Source: Kribbella antibiotica (GTDB lineage Bacteria; Actinomycetota; Actinomycetes; Propionibacteriales; Kribbellaceae). Taken from it: a stretch of DNA of 64,000 nucleotides. Each line of letters starts with the position of its first letter. Position 1 is the stretch's first letter. The stretch lies in contig NZ_SMKX01000035.1 in the NCBI RefSeq assembly GCF_004349055.1, positions 1-64,000 of the forward strand, in the 5' to 3' direction. The notes under the pieces were generated by a model. It made no database searches. It worked only from the letters and a program-made list of their open reading frames with translations, and was not told where the DNA came from. Made by a program: the position numbers and the translations under genes. Of the stretch, positions 16,488 to 23,971 are shown piece after piece.

Positions 16488-16554
16488 GTCAGCGGCCGCC
16501 GACAGTTTTGGCCCAGTGCTTCGCGCGGGGGCGGTCAGGTGTGAGACTGGCGCG

Positions 16555-17298
16555 ATGGCGTCCTTTACCCAGTCCGATGATTTGCAGGGTGCAGCGTTCA
16601 CGGATGTGAACCTCAGCGGAGCGCGGTTCGTCCGCTGCGACCTGTCCGGCGTGGTGCTGCGAGCCGCCGAGGTCGCCGGTGCGGACATCGACGCGCCCTG
16701 GCTGCTCGCGGGCGAAAACTCCTTACTGGTCAACGGTGTAAACGTCGCGCCGTACGTCGACGCCGAGCTCAACCGCCGCTTCCCCGGCCGCGAACTCCGG
16801 CTCGCCGACAACCCCGAAGCCCTCCGTACGGCGTGGGCCGCGATCGAACACGCCTGGGCCACCGCCACCGACCAGGTCGCCGCGATGTCGGCCGGTACGG
16901 CGGACCTCTCGGTCGACGGCGAATGGTCGTTCGCACAAACGCTGCGACACCTCGTGATGGCGACCAACACCTGGTTCGGTGGCGCGATCCTCGGTGTCGC
17001 GCAGCCGTTCCACCCCCTCGGCCAGCCGAATGCCGAGTACGAGACCGACGGGCTCGACATGTCGGTCTTCAGCGCGACCAAACCGTCGTACGACGAAGTC
17101 TTGGCCGTCCGCGCCGAGCATGTCGCCCAGGTCCGCGACTACCTGGCAACGGTCACCGCGGCCGACCTGGCCGGCGCCCGCAAGAACCCATGGGCGCCGC
17201 AATATCCCGAAACCGTGCTCTCGTGTCTCCACACGATCCTCGAAGAGGAGTGGGAACACCTCCGCTACGCCTCCCGAGACCTCGCCACTCTCAGCTAG
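16555..17298 (+). CDS. Pentapeptide-repeat/DinB-like fusion protein
   Basis: 247 residues. Residues ~5-45 read as pentapeptide repeats (DLQGAAFTDVNLSGARFVRC, DLSGVVLRAAEVAGADID). From ~100 on the helical bundle is that of DinB/YfiT-like metalloproteins, with His in FAQTLRHLVMATNTWFGG and His near the C-terminus (LHTILEEEWEHLRYA). DinB-like proteins are putative metal-dependent thiol transferases or hydrolases. The ATG at 16555 gives the whole pentapeptide block. Its 3' end abuts repeat cluster 2. Confidence 0.82.
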   Translation: MASFTQSDDLQGAAFTDVNLSGARFVRCDLSGVVLRAAEVAGADIDAPWLLAGENSLLVNGVNVAPYVDAELNRRFPGRELRLADNPEALRTAWAAIEHAWATATDQVAAMSAGTADLSVDGEWSFAQTLRHLVMATNTWFGGAILGVAQPFHPLGQPNAEYETDGLDMSVFSATKPSYDEVLAVRAEHVAQVRDYLATVTAADLAGARKNPWAPQYPETVLSCLHTILEEEWEHLRYASRDLATLS

Positions 17299-17304
17299 CC
17301 CGCC

Positions 17305-18031
17305 CGCCTGCAGTCCGTCGTGCATCAGCCACCACCACAACGAGCCCGTACGGCGGAACAGGCCGATCGTGCGCGCGCAGTTCGTCGTACCGACGGGTGC
17401 TCGCCGACGCTAACAACTGCAGGTAGTCGCGGGAGCGGAGCTGGTCGCCTGTGGCTCAGGTGGCTTACTCGCCGGTGTGGCCGACTACGTGCAGTTCGTC
17501 GTGCCGCCGCCGTACGCGCGCCCGAGTGTCGCGGTGGGCGCGACCGCGCTCATCGCCGCCCGCGAGTGGCAGCACTCTGCGGGCGGCCTTCGAGTGTGCG
17601 CACCTTGTCGCCGGAAACCGCCTTCCGGCAGCCCACTCATTCCACTCGGCTCCAGACCCGCCGAGTGGGTTCACTCGCGGGAGCCCACTCGGTTCACTCG
17701 CGGAACGTGGAAGCAGGGTGGGTTCACTCGCGGTGCTCGGTTGGTACGGCACTGGGGACTGCAAGTAGTCGCCGGGTTCCTGCCCACCAGCCGATCGCCC
17801 AGCGCAGCTTGCGCCGCCGGAGCGCACTACCTGCAGTTGTTAGTGCCGACCACTCGGCTGATCCGCCCGAGTCCACCTCGTGCACCAGGCGGTCCGCGCC
17901 CGGCTACCGAGCGGCTCGACTCGGGCACCGGGCCGGCACGACGGACTGCACGTAGTGCCTCTGCATGCCGCTTTGGCCGCCAGGGCAGGCGAAGCTGGCG
18001 GGATTCGGCGACTACCTGCAGTTGTTCGTGC
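17305..18031. repeat. Non-coding repeat cluster 2 (inverted relative to cluster 1)
   Basis: No gene lies between 17,299 and 18,044. Same two repeat types as cluster 1: reverse arms near 17,406, 17,753 and 17,934, each followed 73-76 nt later by a forward arm (17,482, 17,826, 18,010), plus lone forward arms near 17,305 and 17,376. GTGGGTTCACTCG motifs lie at about 17,665-17,731. The stretch 17,482-17,773 is colinear with the reverse complement of 97-462; a ~110-bp core (about 17,560-17,675 versus 260-375) is strongly conserved, including GGGCGGCCTTCGAGTGTGCG. Confidence 0.85.
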
Positions 18032-18044
18032 ACGAGGGGGCGGG

Positions 18045-18482
18045 CTAAGCGAGTTGTTCGGCGAGGCCGACGATGATGCCTTCGGGGCCGCGGATGTAGG
18101 CGAGTTTGTAGCTGTCCTCGTAGCGGGCGATGCTGCCGAGGAGCTCGGCGCCGTGCTTGCCGAGACGTTCGATGACGTCTTCGAGGCCGTCGACGGCGAA
18201 CATGACGCGGTGCATCCCGACTGTGTTGTGCGGTTGCTTGAGCGGGGCCTCGAGAACTGCCGGGGTGACGTAGCGGCTCAGCTCCAGGCGGCTGTGGCCG
18301 TCCGGGGTGCGCAGCATGGCGATGTCACAGCGGATCCCTTCGAGCCCAACGCACTGATCCGCGAACTCGCCGGAGACCTGCGCGCGTCCCTCGACCTCCA
18401 GGCCGAGCTCGACGAAGAAGGCGATCGCCGCCTCCAGGTCCTCGAACACGATTCCGACATTGTCCATCCGGCGTACCGTCAC
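18045..18482 (-). CDS. VOC-family (glyoxalase/bleomycin-resistance fold) protein
   Basis: 145 residues with the paired beta-alpha-beta-beta-beta modules of the vicinal oxygen chelate superfamily: DNVGIVFEDLEAAIAFFVELGLEVEG opens module 1, HRVMFAVDGLEDVIERLGKHGAELLG opens module 2, and RGPEGIIVGLAEQL closes it with a metal-ligand Glu. Could be a dioxygenase, lyase or drug-binding protein; nothing in context decides. Its stop is 13 nt from repeat cluster 2. Confidence 0.88.
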   Translation of the reverse strand: MTVRRMDNVGIVFEDLEAAIAFFVELGLEVEGRAQVSGEFADQCVGLEGIRCDIAMLRTPDGHSRLELSRYVTPAVLEAPLKQPHNTVGMHRVMFAVDGLEDVIERLGKHGAELLGSIARYEDSYKLAYIRGPEGIIVGLAEQLA

Positions 18483-18550
18483 GTTGCTGCTCCTCGATCG
18501 ATTCTGGTCACTTGTACCCCTAGGACGAAGCCGCCCGTCCGTCCTCTACA

Positions 18551-19672
18551 TCAGGAACCGGACCGGCGCAGATGGCGGGGGACCGCCCGCATGACGCGCC
18601 CGAGATCGTCGGTGATCGCGGAGACGCGTTCGGCGCGGCCGTCGTCGTCGATGTAGATCATGACGGTTCGTACGTCGGCGTGACCGGACAGTTCCTGGAT
18701 GTCCTCGGCGTTCAGGCCGCGGCGTTTCTGGTCGGTGATGGCGGTGGCGCGCAGGGAATGCGGGGTGACCTTCTCGGGACGGGGGATACCGGCGGTCTTG
18801 GCGAGGCGACGGAGAAGGCGGGTCACGTCGTGGCGGTCGAGGCGGTTGCCGGCAGCGTCAGCCACCAAAGGCGCCGGCCCGGGGCCTGTCCACGGTGGGC
18901 GGATGGCGACGTACAGGTCGAGGAGCTCGGCGACGGTGGTTTCGAGGGGGACGCGGACCGACTCGCCGCCTTTGCGAGTGATGACCAACCAGGTACGGCG
19001 GCCTTCGTCCTGCCGGTCGGAGTCGTCGGCGCCGCACAGCTCGGAGACGCGGAGCGCGCCGGTGAAGAGCAAACCGACGACAAGCGCGTCCCGCACATCG
19101 GTGGCAGCAGCGAGGATCGCGGAGATGTCGTCTGCCAGCAGGACTCGGGCCGAAGTAGCGCGCCGGCCGCGGTGGAACTTGGGGCGGTGGTCGTCATCGG
19201 AGATGGGGGAGACCACCTGCAGTCCCCAGCTTGCGGCGTACCGATAGAGGCTCGACAGGGTCGACAGCCGACGGGCAATCGAGGACTCAGTCGCCCCCGC
19301 GTCTTGTTGCTGCGTCAGCCACATGGTGATTTCAGCCCGGTGCAGGTCGAGCGCGAATCGGTCGCGGCCGAGCTCTCGGCGCGCCCACTCGGCCCACAGC
19401 AGCAAGTCGTCGGAGTACGCGATGCGCGTCTGCGTGCTCGCCCGGCGCGTTCCACCCAGCCACAGCACGGCCAGTGCCGCTAGCTCGGGGGTCAGTACGT
19501 CTGTCAGTAGGTCGAGCCGGTCGACCGGTTCTGCTGAGCGGGGGGCTCCCACTGGCCGGCGGGCTCCTAGCGAGCGTCGTACGGCGGCTTCTGTCGCGGC
19601 GTCTGGTCTCGGCTTCTCTTCGATCGTTCTTGCGTCACGCCGTTCCAGCTCGCTCGAGCGCTCATCGTCCAC
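18551..19672 (-). CDS. Tyrosine recombinase (Xer/phage-integrase family)
   Basis: 373 residues. N-terminal SAM-like core-binding domain ~residues 60-155 (TRRASTQTRIAYSDDLLLWAEW), catalytic domain ~170-373. Catalytic set complete: Arg208 in FTGALRVSEL, Lys234 in ITRKGG, His305 and Arg308 in PHSLRATA, His331 in LSGHADVRT, nucleophile Tyr340 in MIYID. GTG start at 19672 preceded by TAACCT with 7 nt spacing, so leaderless. The promoter overlaps a dif-like palindrome (19683-19710), which suggests autoregulation at its own recombination site. Divergent from the coiled-coil gene at 19810. Confidence 0.93.
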   Translation of the reverse strand: MDDERSSELERRDARTIEEKPRPDAATEAAVRRSLGARRPVGAPRSAEPVDRLDLLTDVLTPELAALAVLWLGGTRRASTQTRIAYSDDLLLWAEWARRELGRDRFALDLHRAEITMWLTQQQDAGATESSIARRLSTLSSLYRYAASWGLQVVSPISDDDHRPKFHRGRRATSARVLLADDISAILAAATDVRDALVVGLLFTGALRVSELCGADDSDRQDEGRRTWLVITRKGGESVRVPLETTVAELLDLYVAIRPPWTGPGPAPLVADAAGNRLDRHDVTRLLRRLAKTAGIPRPEKVTPHSLRATAITDQKRRGLNAEDIQELSGHADVRTVMIYIDDDGRAERVSAITDDLGRVMRAVPRHLRRSGS

Positions 19673-19679
19673 ACCGCAC

Positions 19680-19685
19680 AGGTTA
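19680..19685 (-). promoter_or_regulatory. Leaderless -10 hexamer TAACCT for the recombinase
   Basis: Reads TAACCT on the minus strand, 7 nt before the GTG at 19672, and overlaps the left arm of the dif-like palindrome. Confidence 0.55.
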
Positions 19686-19710
19686 GCGCATAACGGGGAT
19701 TATGCGCTCT
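19683..19710. other. dif-like recombination site
   Basis: Two 11-bp arms, TTAGCGCATAA and TTATGCGCTCT, around the 6-bp spacer CGGGGA. The inner 9 bp (AGCGCATAA/TTATGCGCT) are perfectly inverted. The ATAA-N6-TTAT core and 11+6+11 layout are those of XerC/XerD sites. It lies in the recombinase promoter. Confidence 0.65.
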
Positions 19711-19796
19711 TTCCAAGATCCGTTTAGTTCCCTTAGTTACGTCAGGTATGACGAAACGAAACAAACTAAACCGTGAACTTAACCACGAAACTACGG

Positions 19797-19802
19797 TAGG
19801 AT
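19797..19802 (+). promoter_or_regulatory. Leaderless -10 hexamer TAGGAT
   Basis: TAGGAT followed by 7 nt and the ATG at 19810. The upstream ATG at 19801 lies inside the hexamer, so 19810 is preferred as the start. Confidence 0.55.
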
Positions 19803-19809
19803 GCGGAGA

Positions 19810-20946
19810 ATGACGGCGACCGAAACTGAGCTGACTTCGCAGGTCCGCAATGGGCTGTGCGAGTTCCCCGGCGTGAACTGCCCGAACCCGAAGCTGGCCG
19901 ATGCCGGCGCTTCGGGCCGCCCGCCGAAGTACTGCGGACTGGAGGGCCCCGGGGTCGACGGAAAACTGGTCGTACACAACAAGGCGACGGCTTGGTCGGC
20001 TAAGAAGGCCGCTGAGAGACGCCCTGAGCGCGCCGCCGGATCGACGAGCTCCGTGCCGCCGCTACCCGCAGGCCCGGTGACGACCGCCAGGACAACCCTG
20101 GAGAACCAGATGCTGGAGCTGCCGCGTCGGCTGGACCAGTTGCAGGAGTTCCTGACCGGCATTACCGCAGCGGTTCGCGCGTACGGCGATGCTGAAGCCG
20201 TGGCCGCCGAGGTCGAGCAGCTGCAGGCGTCGTCGCGTGCCCAGGTCGCCGAGGTGGAGCGGCAGCGCGGTGAGGAGGAGCATCGCCGGCGCCAGGCCGA
20301 GCAGCAGGCTGCCGAGGCCGAAGATGCCCGGGAGGAAGCCGATGCGGCCGCCCAGGATGCGATCGAGGAGCTGGAATCGGCTCGCTCAGAAGCTCTGAGT
20401 GCCCTGACCGCGGCCGAGAAATCCCGGCAGGATGCCGTCACGGCTCGCGAGAATGCCGCGGGCGAAGTGGAACAGGCTCGCGCCGAGGTGGCCGCCGTAC
20501 GGGAAGCCGCTGTGGCGCAGGCTGAGGAGGTTCGCCTGGATGCCGAGCGGCGGATTGCGGAGATTCAGGCCGCCGTCGAGGTGCAGGTTCAGCAGGCGCG
20601 CACGGAGGCTGAGGTTGCCCGGATCGCTCAGGCCACGGCCGAGTCCGAGCGCCAGACCAGCCAGCATGCTGCTGACCAGCTCCGCGCGGAGCTTCGTGAG
20701 CTGCGCGACCAGCATCGCTCGGAGCTCGAGAGCCTGCGCATCGAACATCGGGCTGATCGCGACGAGCTGCGCACGGATCACCAAGCCCAGTTGGCCGATA
20801 TCCGGCAGGCTGCCGCCGATCGGGTCGCTGCCGCGACGACCGCTCAACGAGTCGCCGAACAGATCGCCGAGGATCTGCGGGAGCAGCTCGTCGCTCGTTC
20901 CGAACCGGTCGTCGCGCGTCCGGAACCGGTCATCGAGCCGAAATAG
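19810..20946 (+). CDS. Zinc-motif plus long coiled-coil protein
   Basis: 378 residues. The N-terminal ~65 residues have CEFPGVNC, then GRPPKYCG and HNKATAWSAKKA. The GRPxKYC pattern recalls small zinc-binding DNA-contact motifs seen in actinobacterial plasmid and mobile-element proteins. From ~95 to ~360 it is almost uninterrupted Ala/Glu/Arg/Gln heptads (KfrA-like or SMC-like coiled coil). No membrane segment. Shares the intergenic region and the dif-like palindrome with the divergent recombinase, so a partner or architectural role at that site is plausible. A 19-bp palindrome lies past its end (21050). Confidence 0.8.
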   Translation: MTATETELTSQVRNGLCEFPGVNCPNPKLADAGASGRPPKYCGLEGPGVDGKLVVHNKATAWSAKKAAERRPERAAGSTSSVPPLPAGPVTTARTTLENQMLELPRRLDQLQEFLTGITAAVRAYGDAEAVAAEVEQLQASSRAQVAEVERQRGEEEHRRRQAEQQAAEAEDAREEADAAAQDAIEELESARSEALSALTAAEKSRQDAVTARENAAGEVEQARAEVAAVREAAVAQAEEVRLDAERRIAEIQAAVEVQVQQARTEAEVARIAQATAESERQTSQHAADQLRAELRELRDQHRSELESLRIEHRADRDELRTDHQAQLADIRQAAADRVAAATTAQRVAEQIAEDLREQLVARSEPVVARPEPVIEPK

Positions 20947-21049
20947 TCTTGCGCTTGACCACCTGCGGCCGAAGGCTGATGATGAGCGTACGCCGGACGT
21001 GATCAGTCGTTTACGTGCGGTGATACCTGATCACAACAATGCGCGTCGG

Positions 21050-21068
21050 TTCGTCAATCATTGACGAA
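21050..21068. promoter_or_regulatory. Perfect palindrome TTCGTCAA-TCA-TTGACGAA
   Basis: 8-bp arms with a 3-bp centre, 103 nt past the coiled-coil gene and 170 nt before the LuxR gene. Could be an operator or a terminator stem; the next 20 bases are T-rich but not a clean tract. Confidence 0.5.
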
Positions 21069-21162
21069 TTGGCGCGCATTTTTCGCGTTTTACCGGCCGT
21101 TGCGCAAAAGTGAAATCGGCCTCACATTTTCGAACCTTGACAGACATTGTCGACCCTTGTCA

Positions 21163-21178
21163 CTCTCAACTGTGAGAG
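21163..21178. promoter_or_regulatory. Inverted repeat CTCTCA-N4-TGAGAG upstream of the LuxR gene
   Basis: 6-bp arms about 60 nt upstream of ATG 21238 and just downstream of a TTGACA element at 21137-21142; fits an operator in the promoter region. The rest of 20947-21237 shows no gene. Confidence 0.45.
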
Positions 21179-21237
21179 CGCGATCATGTCCGCTCTGCCG
21201 CCCAATGCAGTGCCCTGAAGTGAGGTCGAGCCGACGT

Positions 21238-22389
21238 ATGAGTAACAAACTGGGGAATATCTCGGCGATATCCTGGAACAACCTCAGAATTGGTCAAGGA
21301 CGGGAGGGAACAGTCCGGCGAGCGCTTTCCGTTCTGCAACAGACAGAATGTTTCGAATCACCCTGGCAGATGTGGAGCGCGCTCTATGCGCTCATTTGTG
21401 CAGGCGAGTTGCGCCGCGCCGGCCAGCACTGCCTGTGGCTGGCCGAGCATCCGCGGACCTCGAACGAGGCCATGGAAGGGATCAAGCTCATCCAGGCCCG
21501 GACGCGCTTCCTGCGCGGCCAGACCGCCCAGGCCCTCGCGTCGTACTCCGAGCCGGTGCCCGCCGACCGGCTGGCAGCGGTCCGCGCCGCCTGGACCGTC
21601 GAGGCGATGCTGGATCTGGGGGAGGTGAAGGCCGCCCAGCATCTGCTCCGACACCGCAACCTGGACGGCGTCATACCGCCCGGACTGCCCGGCCGAGGCT
21701 CGTTGCTGACCGCCCGCGGCCAACTGCACCTCGCGCTCGGTACGCCGCAGTCCGCGGTGGCCGACTTCATCGAGAGCGGACGGCCACCCACCAACGGCCC
21801 GATCGAGAATCCGGCGGTCACCGCCTGGCGCTCACGTGCCGCGCTGGCTCTGGCCACAGAGCGTCCGCCGCTGGCCTCCCGTTTGGCCGACGAGGAGCTG
21901 ATGCTCGCGATGCGCTGGGGCGCACCGCGCCAGATCGGCTGGGCGCTGCACGCGCACGCCATCGTGCGTGACGATCAGCAGACCGCTGCGCTGCTTGGTG
22001 AGGCAGTCGACTTGCTGGAGGTCGCTGACGCACGCAGTGAGCTGATACCGGTGCTGTTCCGCACAGCTGGCTACCTGGCAGCCAAGGGCGATTCGCTTGC
22101 CTCGCGGCAGCGCCTGACCCGTGCCTCTGAGCTGGCCCGGGCCGACGGGCGCATGCACTGGGCGAAGCGGATCGACTCGGCCATGCACCGGCTGGAGGGC
22201 CGGCGGCCGCATCCCACGCTGACCCGCCAGCAGCTCCGGGTGACCAGTCTGGCCCGCGCCGGATCCACGAACCGGCACATCGCTTCCCAGCTCAACCTGT
22301 CCGTGCGGGCGGTCGAGTTCCACCTCTCAGCGGCGTACCGGCGGCTGGGGATCTCGGGACGCGCTGAGCTCTACCAGATGATGGGCTGA
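21238..22389 (+). CDS. Solo LuxR-type regulator with helical-repeat N-terminus
   Basis: 383 residues. The N-terminal ~310 residues are TPR-like helices (ALYALICAGELRRAGQHCLWLAEHP, GSLLTARGQLHLALG and similar), and the C-terminus is a GerE/LuxR HTH: LTRQQLRVTSLARAGSTNRHIASQLNLSVRAVEFHLSAAYRRLGISGRAEL. It resembles the C-terminal half of LAL/MalT regulators without the STAND ATPase. Start ATG 21238 is the first start after the palindrome region; coding resemblance fades before it. Convergent with a paralogue at 22371, stops overlapping by 19 bp. Confidence 0.86.
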   Translation: MSNKLGNISAISWNNLRIGQGREGTVRRALSVLQQTECFESPWQMWSALYALICAGELRRAGQHCLWLAEHPRTSNEAMEGIKLIQARTRFLRGQTAQALASYSEPVPADRLAAVRAAWTVEAMLDLGEVKAAQHLLRHRNLDGVIPPGLPGRGSLLTARGQLHLALGTPQSAVADFIESGRPPTNGPIENPAVTAWRSRAALALATERPPLASRLADEELMLAMRWGAPRQIGWALHAHAIVRDDQQTAALLGEAVDLLEVADARSELIPVLFRTAGYLAAKGDSLASRQRLTRASELARADGRMHWAKRIDSAMHRLEGRRPHPTLTRQQLRVTSLARAGSTNRHIASQLNLSVRAVEFHLSAAYRRLGISGRAELYQMMG

Positions 22390-23693
22390 AGCCGGGTGCG
22401 CCGGCCCTCTTGCGTGAGCAGGATGGCCGGCTGCAGCTCGCGCCGCCCGGAGATGCCCAGCTTGCGGTAGACCGACGACAGGTGGAACTCGATCGTCCGG
22501 ACCGTCAGGCACAGGTGGTCGGCAATCTGCCGGTTCGTCCGCCCGGGCTGGACTTCTCTCGCGACCGCTAGCTCCTGCGGGGTCAGCCGTGCCGGTCCGG
22601 GCGCTCCTTCCAGCTGCTCGATCGCTGCGATGATGCGGCCGCGCCACAGGTCGTTCTGGATCTCTTCGGCGAGTGTGCGTGCCGCACCGAGGAGTGCGAG
22701 CGCCGCTGCGTCGTCGCTGCGCTGGGCCCGCAGTACGGCGAGGTCGTACTTGACCCGGATCTGTTCGAGCAGCGCGCCGCTGCCGGCCAGCTCGCTGTCC
22801 GCGCTCTGCAGCAGCTCTGCCCGGGTCTCCTCTTCAGTTGCGAGCCGGGCAGCGATCTGCAACGCGATCCCGCTGGTACGGCGCCCGCCCCAGGCGCGGG
22901 TGGCGACGACCTCGTCACTGGCCAGTGTCTTGGCCAGCCAGTTCCGCCGGGTCATGTGAGCGCACAGTGCGGCATACGAACGCCAGTTGGCCACCGCCGG
23001 GTTCACCACGGCCCACGCGGTCAGCTCCCGGCCACAGGCGGAGTAGTCGTCATAAGCGAGGCCAAAGCGCCCCTCCGCCAGGTGCAGCGCCCCACGCGCA
23101 GCGAGCACCTCAGCCCGATCCGGTACGTCGGTCAGTTCGTGGTCGTAACCGTGGAGCCGCAGCAGCTCGTTGGCGGGCTCGAGTTCCCCCAGATCGACTA
23201 GGGCGGCGATCCGCCAAGCGACCGTCGCCGGGACCAGGTCAGCCGACAGCCCGCGGCTGAGAAGCGCCCCGAGAAGCTCCGCGGCCTCACGGCTGCGGCC
23301 CTGGCAGGCGACGACCCGAGCCAGCAGCAAGGTGAACGCCGGGCAGGTCTCGCCGGCAGCCAGAATCTGCCGCAGGCGACACTCGGCATCCGCGAACTCC
23401 TCGGCGTACAGGAGCACCAGAAGCGCGCGTAGCGTCGACGCGATGCCCAATGTGGGCGCCTCCAGCGTCGCGGTGGCGAACGCGATCGCCGGCTCCCGGT
23501 CACGCTTCTGGTTGACCGCGAAGAGCACGCGAAGCAGGGCGGCAGCAGAGGGAGCAGCCAAGGCAGGGTCATCCGGTGTACCGCCCACGGCATACACCAG
23601 CGGTTCCAGCTCGTCCGCGCGCAGCCGGTGCGGGTCTGCCCCAGCCGCGGTGATGGCGTCGTGCCGTCTGTTGTTGTCGGTCGAGAAGTTCAT
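22371..23693 (-). CDS. Solo LuxR-type regulator, paralogue of the previous gene
   Basis: 440 residues with the same build: helical repeats, then HTH LTPQELAVAREVQPGRTNRQIADHLCLTVRTIEFHLSSVYRKLGISGRREL. Shared phrases with the convergent gene (EFHLS..YR.LGISGR.EL; RGALHLAEG versus RGQLHLALG; VVNPAVANWRS versus IENPAVTAWRS) show common ancestry. No phosphoreceiver, autoinducer or ATPase domain. A CCACCACA/TGTGGTGG palindrome lies 115 nt upstream. The pair may cross-regulate through their convergent tails. Confidence 0.86.
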   Translation of the reverse strand: MNFSTDNNRRHDAITAAGADPHRLRADELEPLVYAVGGTPDDPALAAPSAAALLRVLFAVNQKRDREPAIAFATATLEAPTLGIASTLRALLVLLYAEEFADAECRLRQILAAGETCPAFTLLLARVVACQGRSREAAELLGALLSRGLSADLVPATVAWRIAALVDLGELEPANELLRLHGYDHELTDVPDRAEVLAARGALHLAEGRFGLAYDDYSACGRELTAWAVVNPAVANWRSYAALCAHMTRRNWLAKTLASDEVVATRAWGGRRTSGIALQIAARLATEEETRAELLQSADSELAGSGALLEQIRVKYDLAVLRAQRSDDAAALALLGAARTLAEEIQNDLWRGRIIAAIEQLEGAPGPARLTPQELAVAREVQPGRTNRQIADHLCLTVRTIEFHLSSVYRKLGISGRRELQPAILLTQEGRRTRLQPIIW

Positions 23694-23807
23694 CGCCAGT
23701 TCCCCCGTAGCTCACTGGTAGGCGGCCCGGTCCGCACCATCCGCCTCGAGATCGGCACACCAGGTCTGGTGATTCTCGCCCGCCCATCATGGAGAGTCCC
23801 TACGGTG

Positions 23808-23826
23808 CCACCACAGAGTGTGGTGG
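23808..23826. promoter_or_regulatory. Perfect palindrome CCACCACA-GAG-TGTGGTGG
   Basis: 8-bp arms in the 278-nt gap between the LuxR gene start (23693) and the end of the synthetase-like gene (23972); possible operator for the LuxR gene or terminator stem for neither strand in particular. Confidence 0.45.
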
Positions 23827-23971
23827 TCTGAAGCCTTTCAGTGGTAGGTCGCCGACAGATGCGCCCGCTCGCCCTGCGCTCCGAACAGCGTCAGCAGCTC
23901 CGCCGGCTCGGAATTGGCGCTGCCGATCGCATGCGGCTGTGGCAGCCGCCACCGACAGACCGAGCCATTCA

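Noticed and set aside
23700-23772. tRNA-like 5' half (CCCCCGTAGCTCACTGGTAG)
   Set aside because: It resembles an acceptor and D-arm, but no anticodon stem, T-arm TTCGA loop or matching 3' acceptor follows within 70-95 nt.
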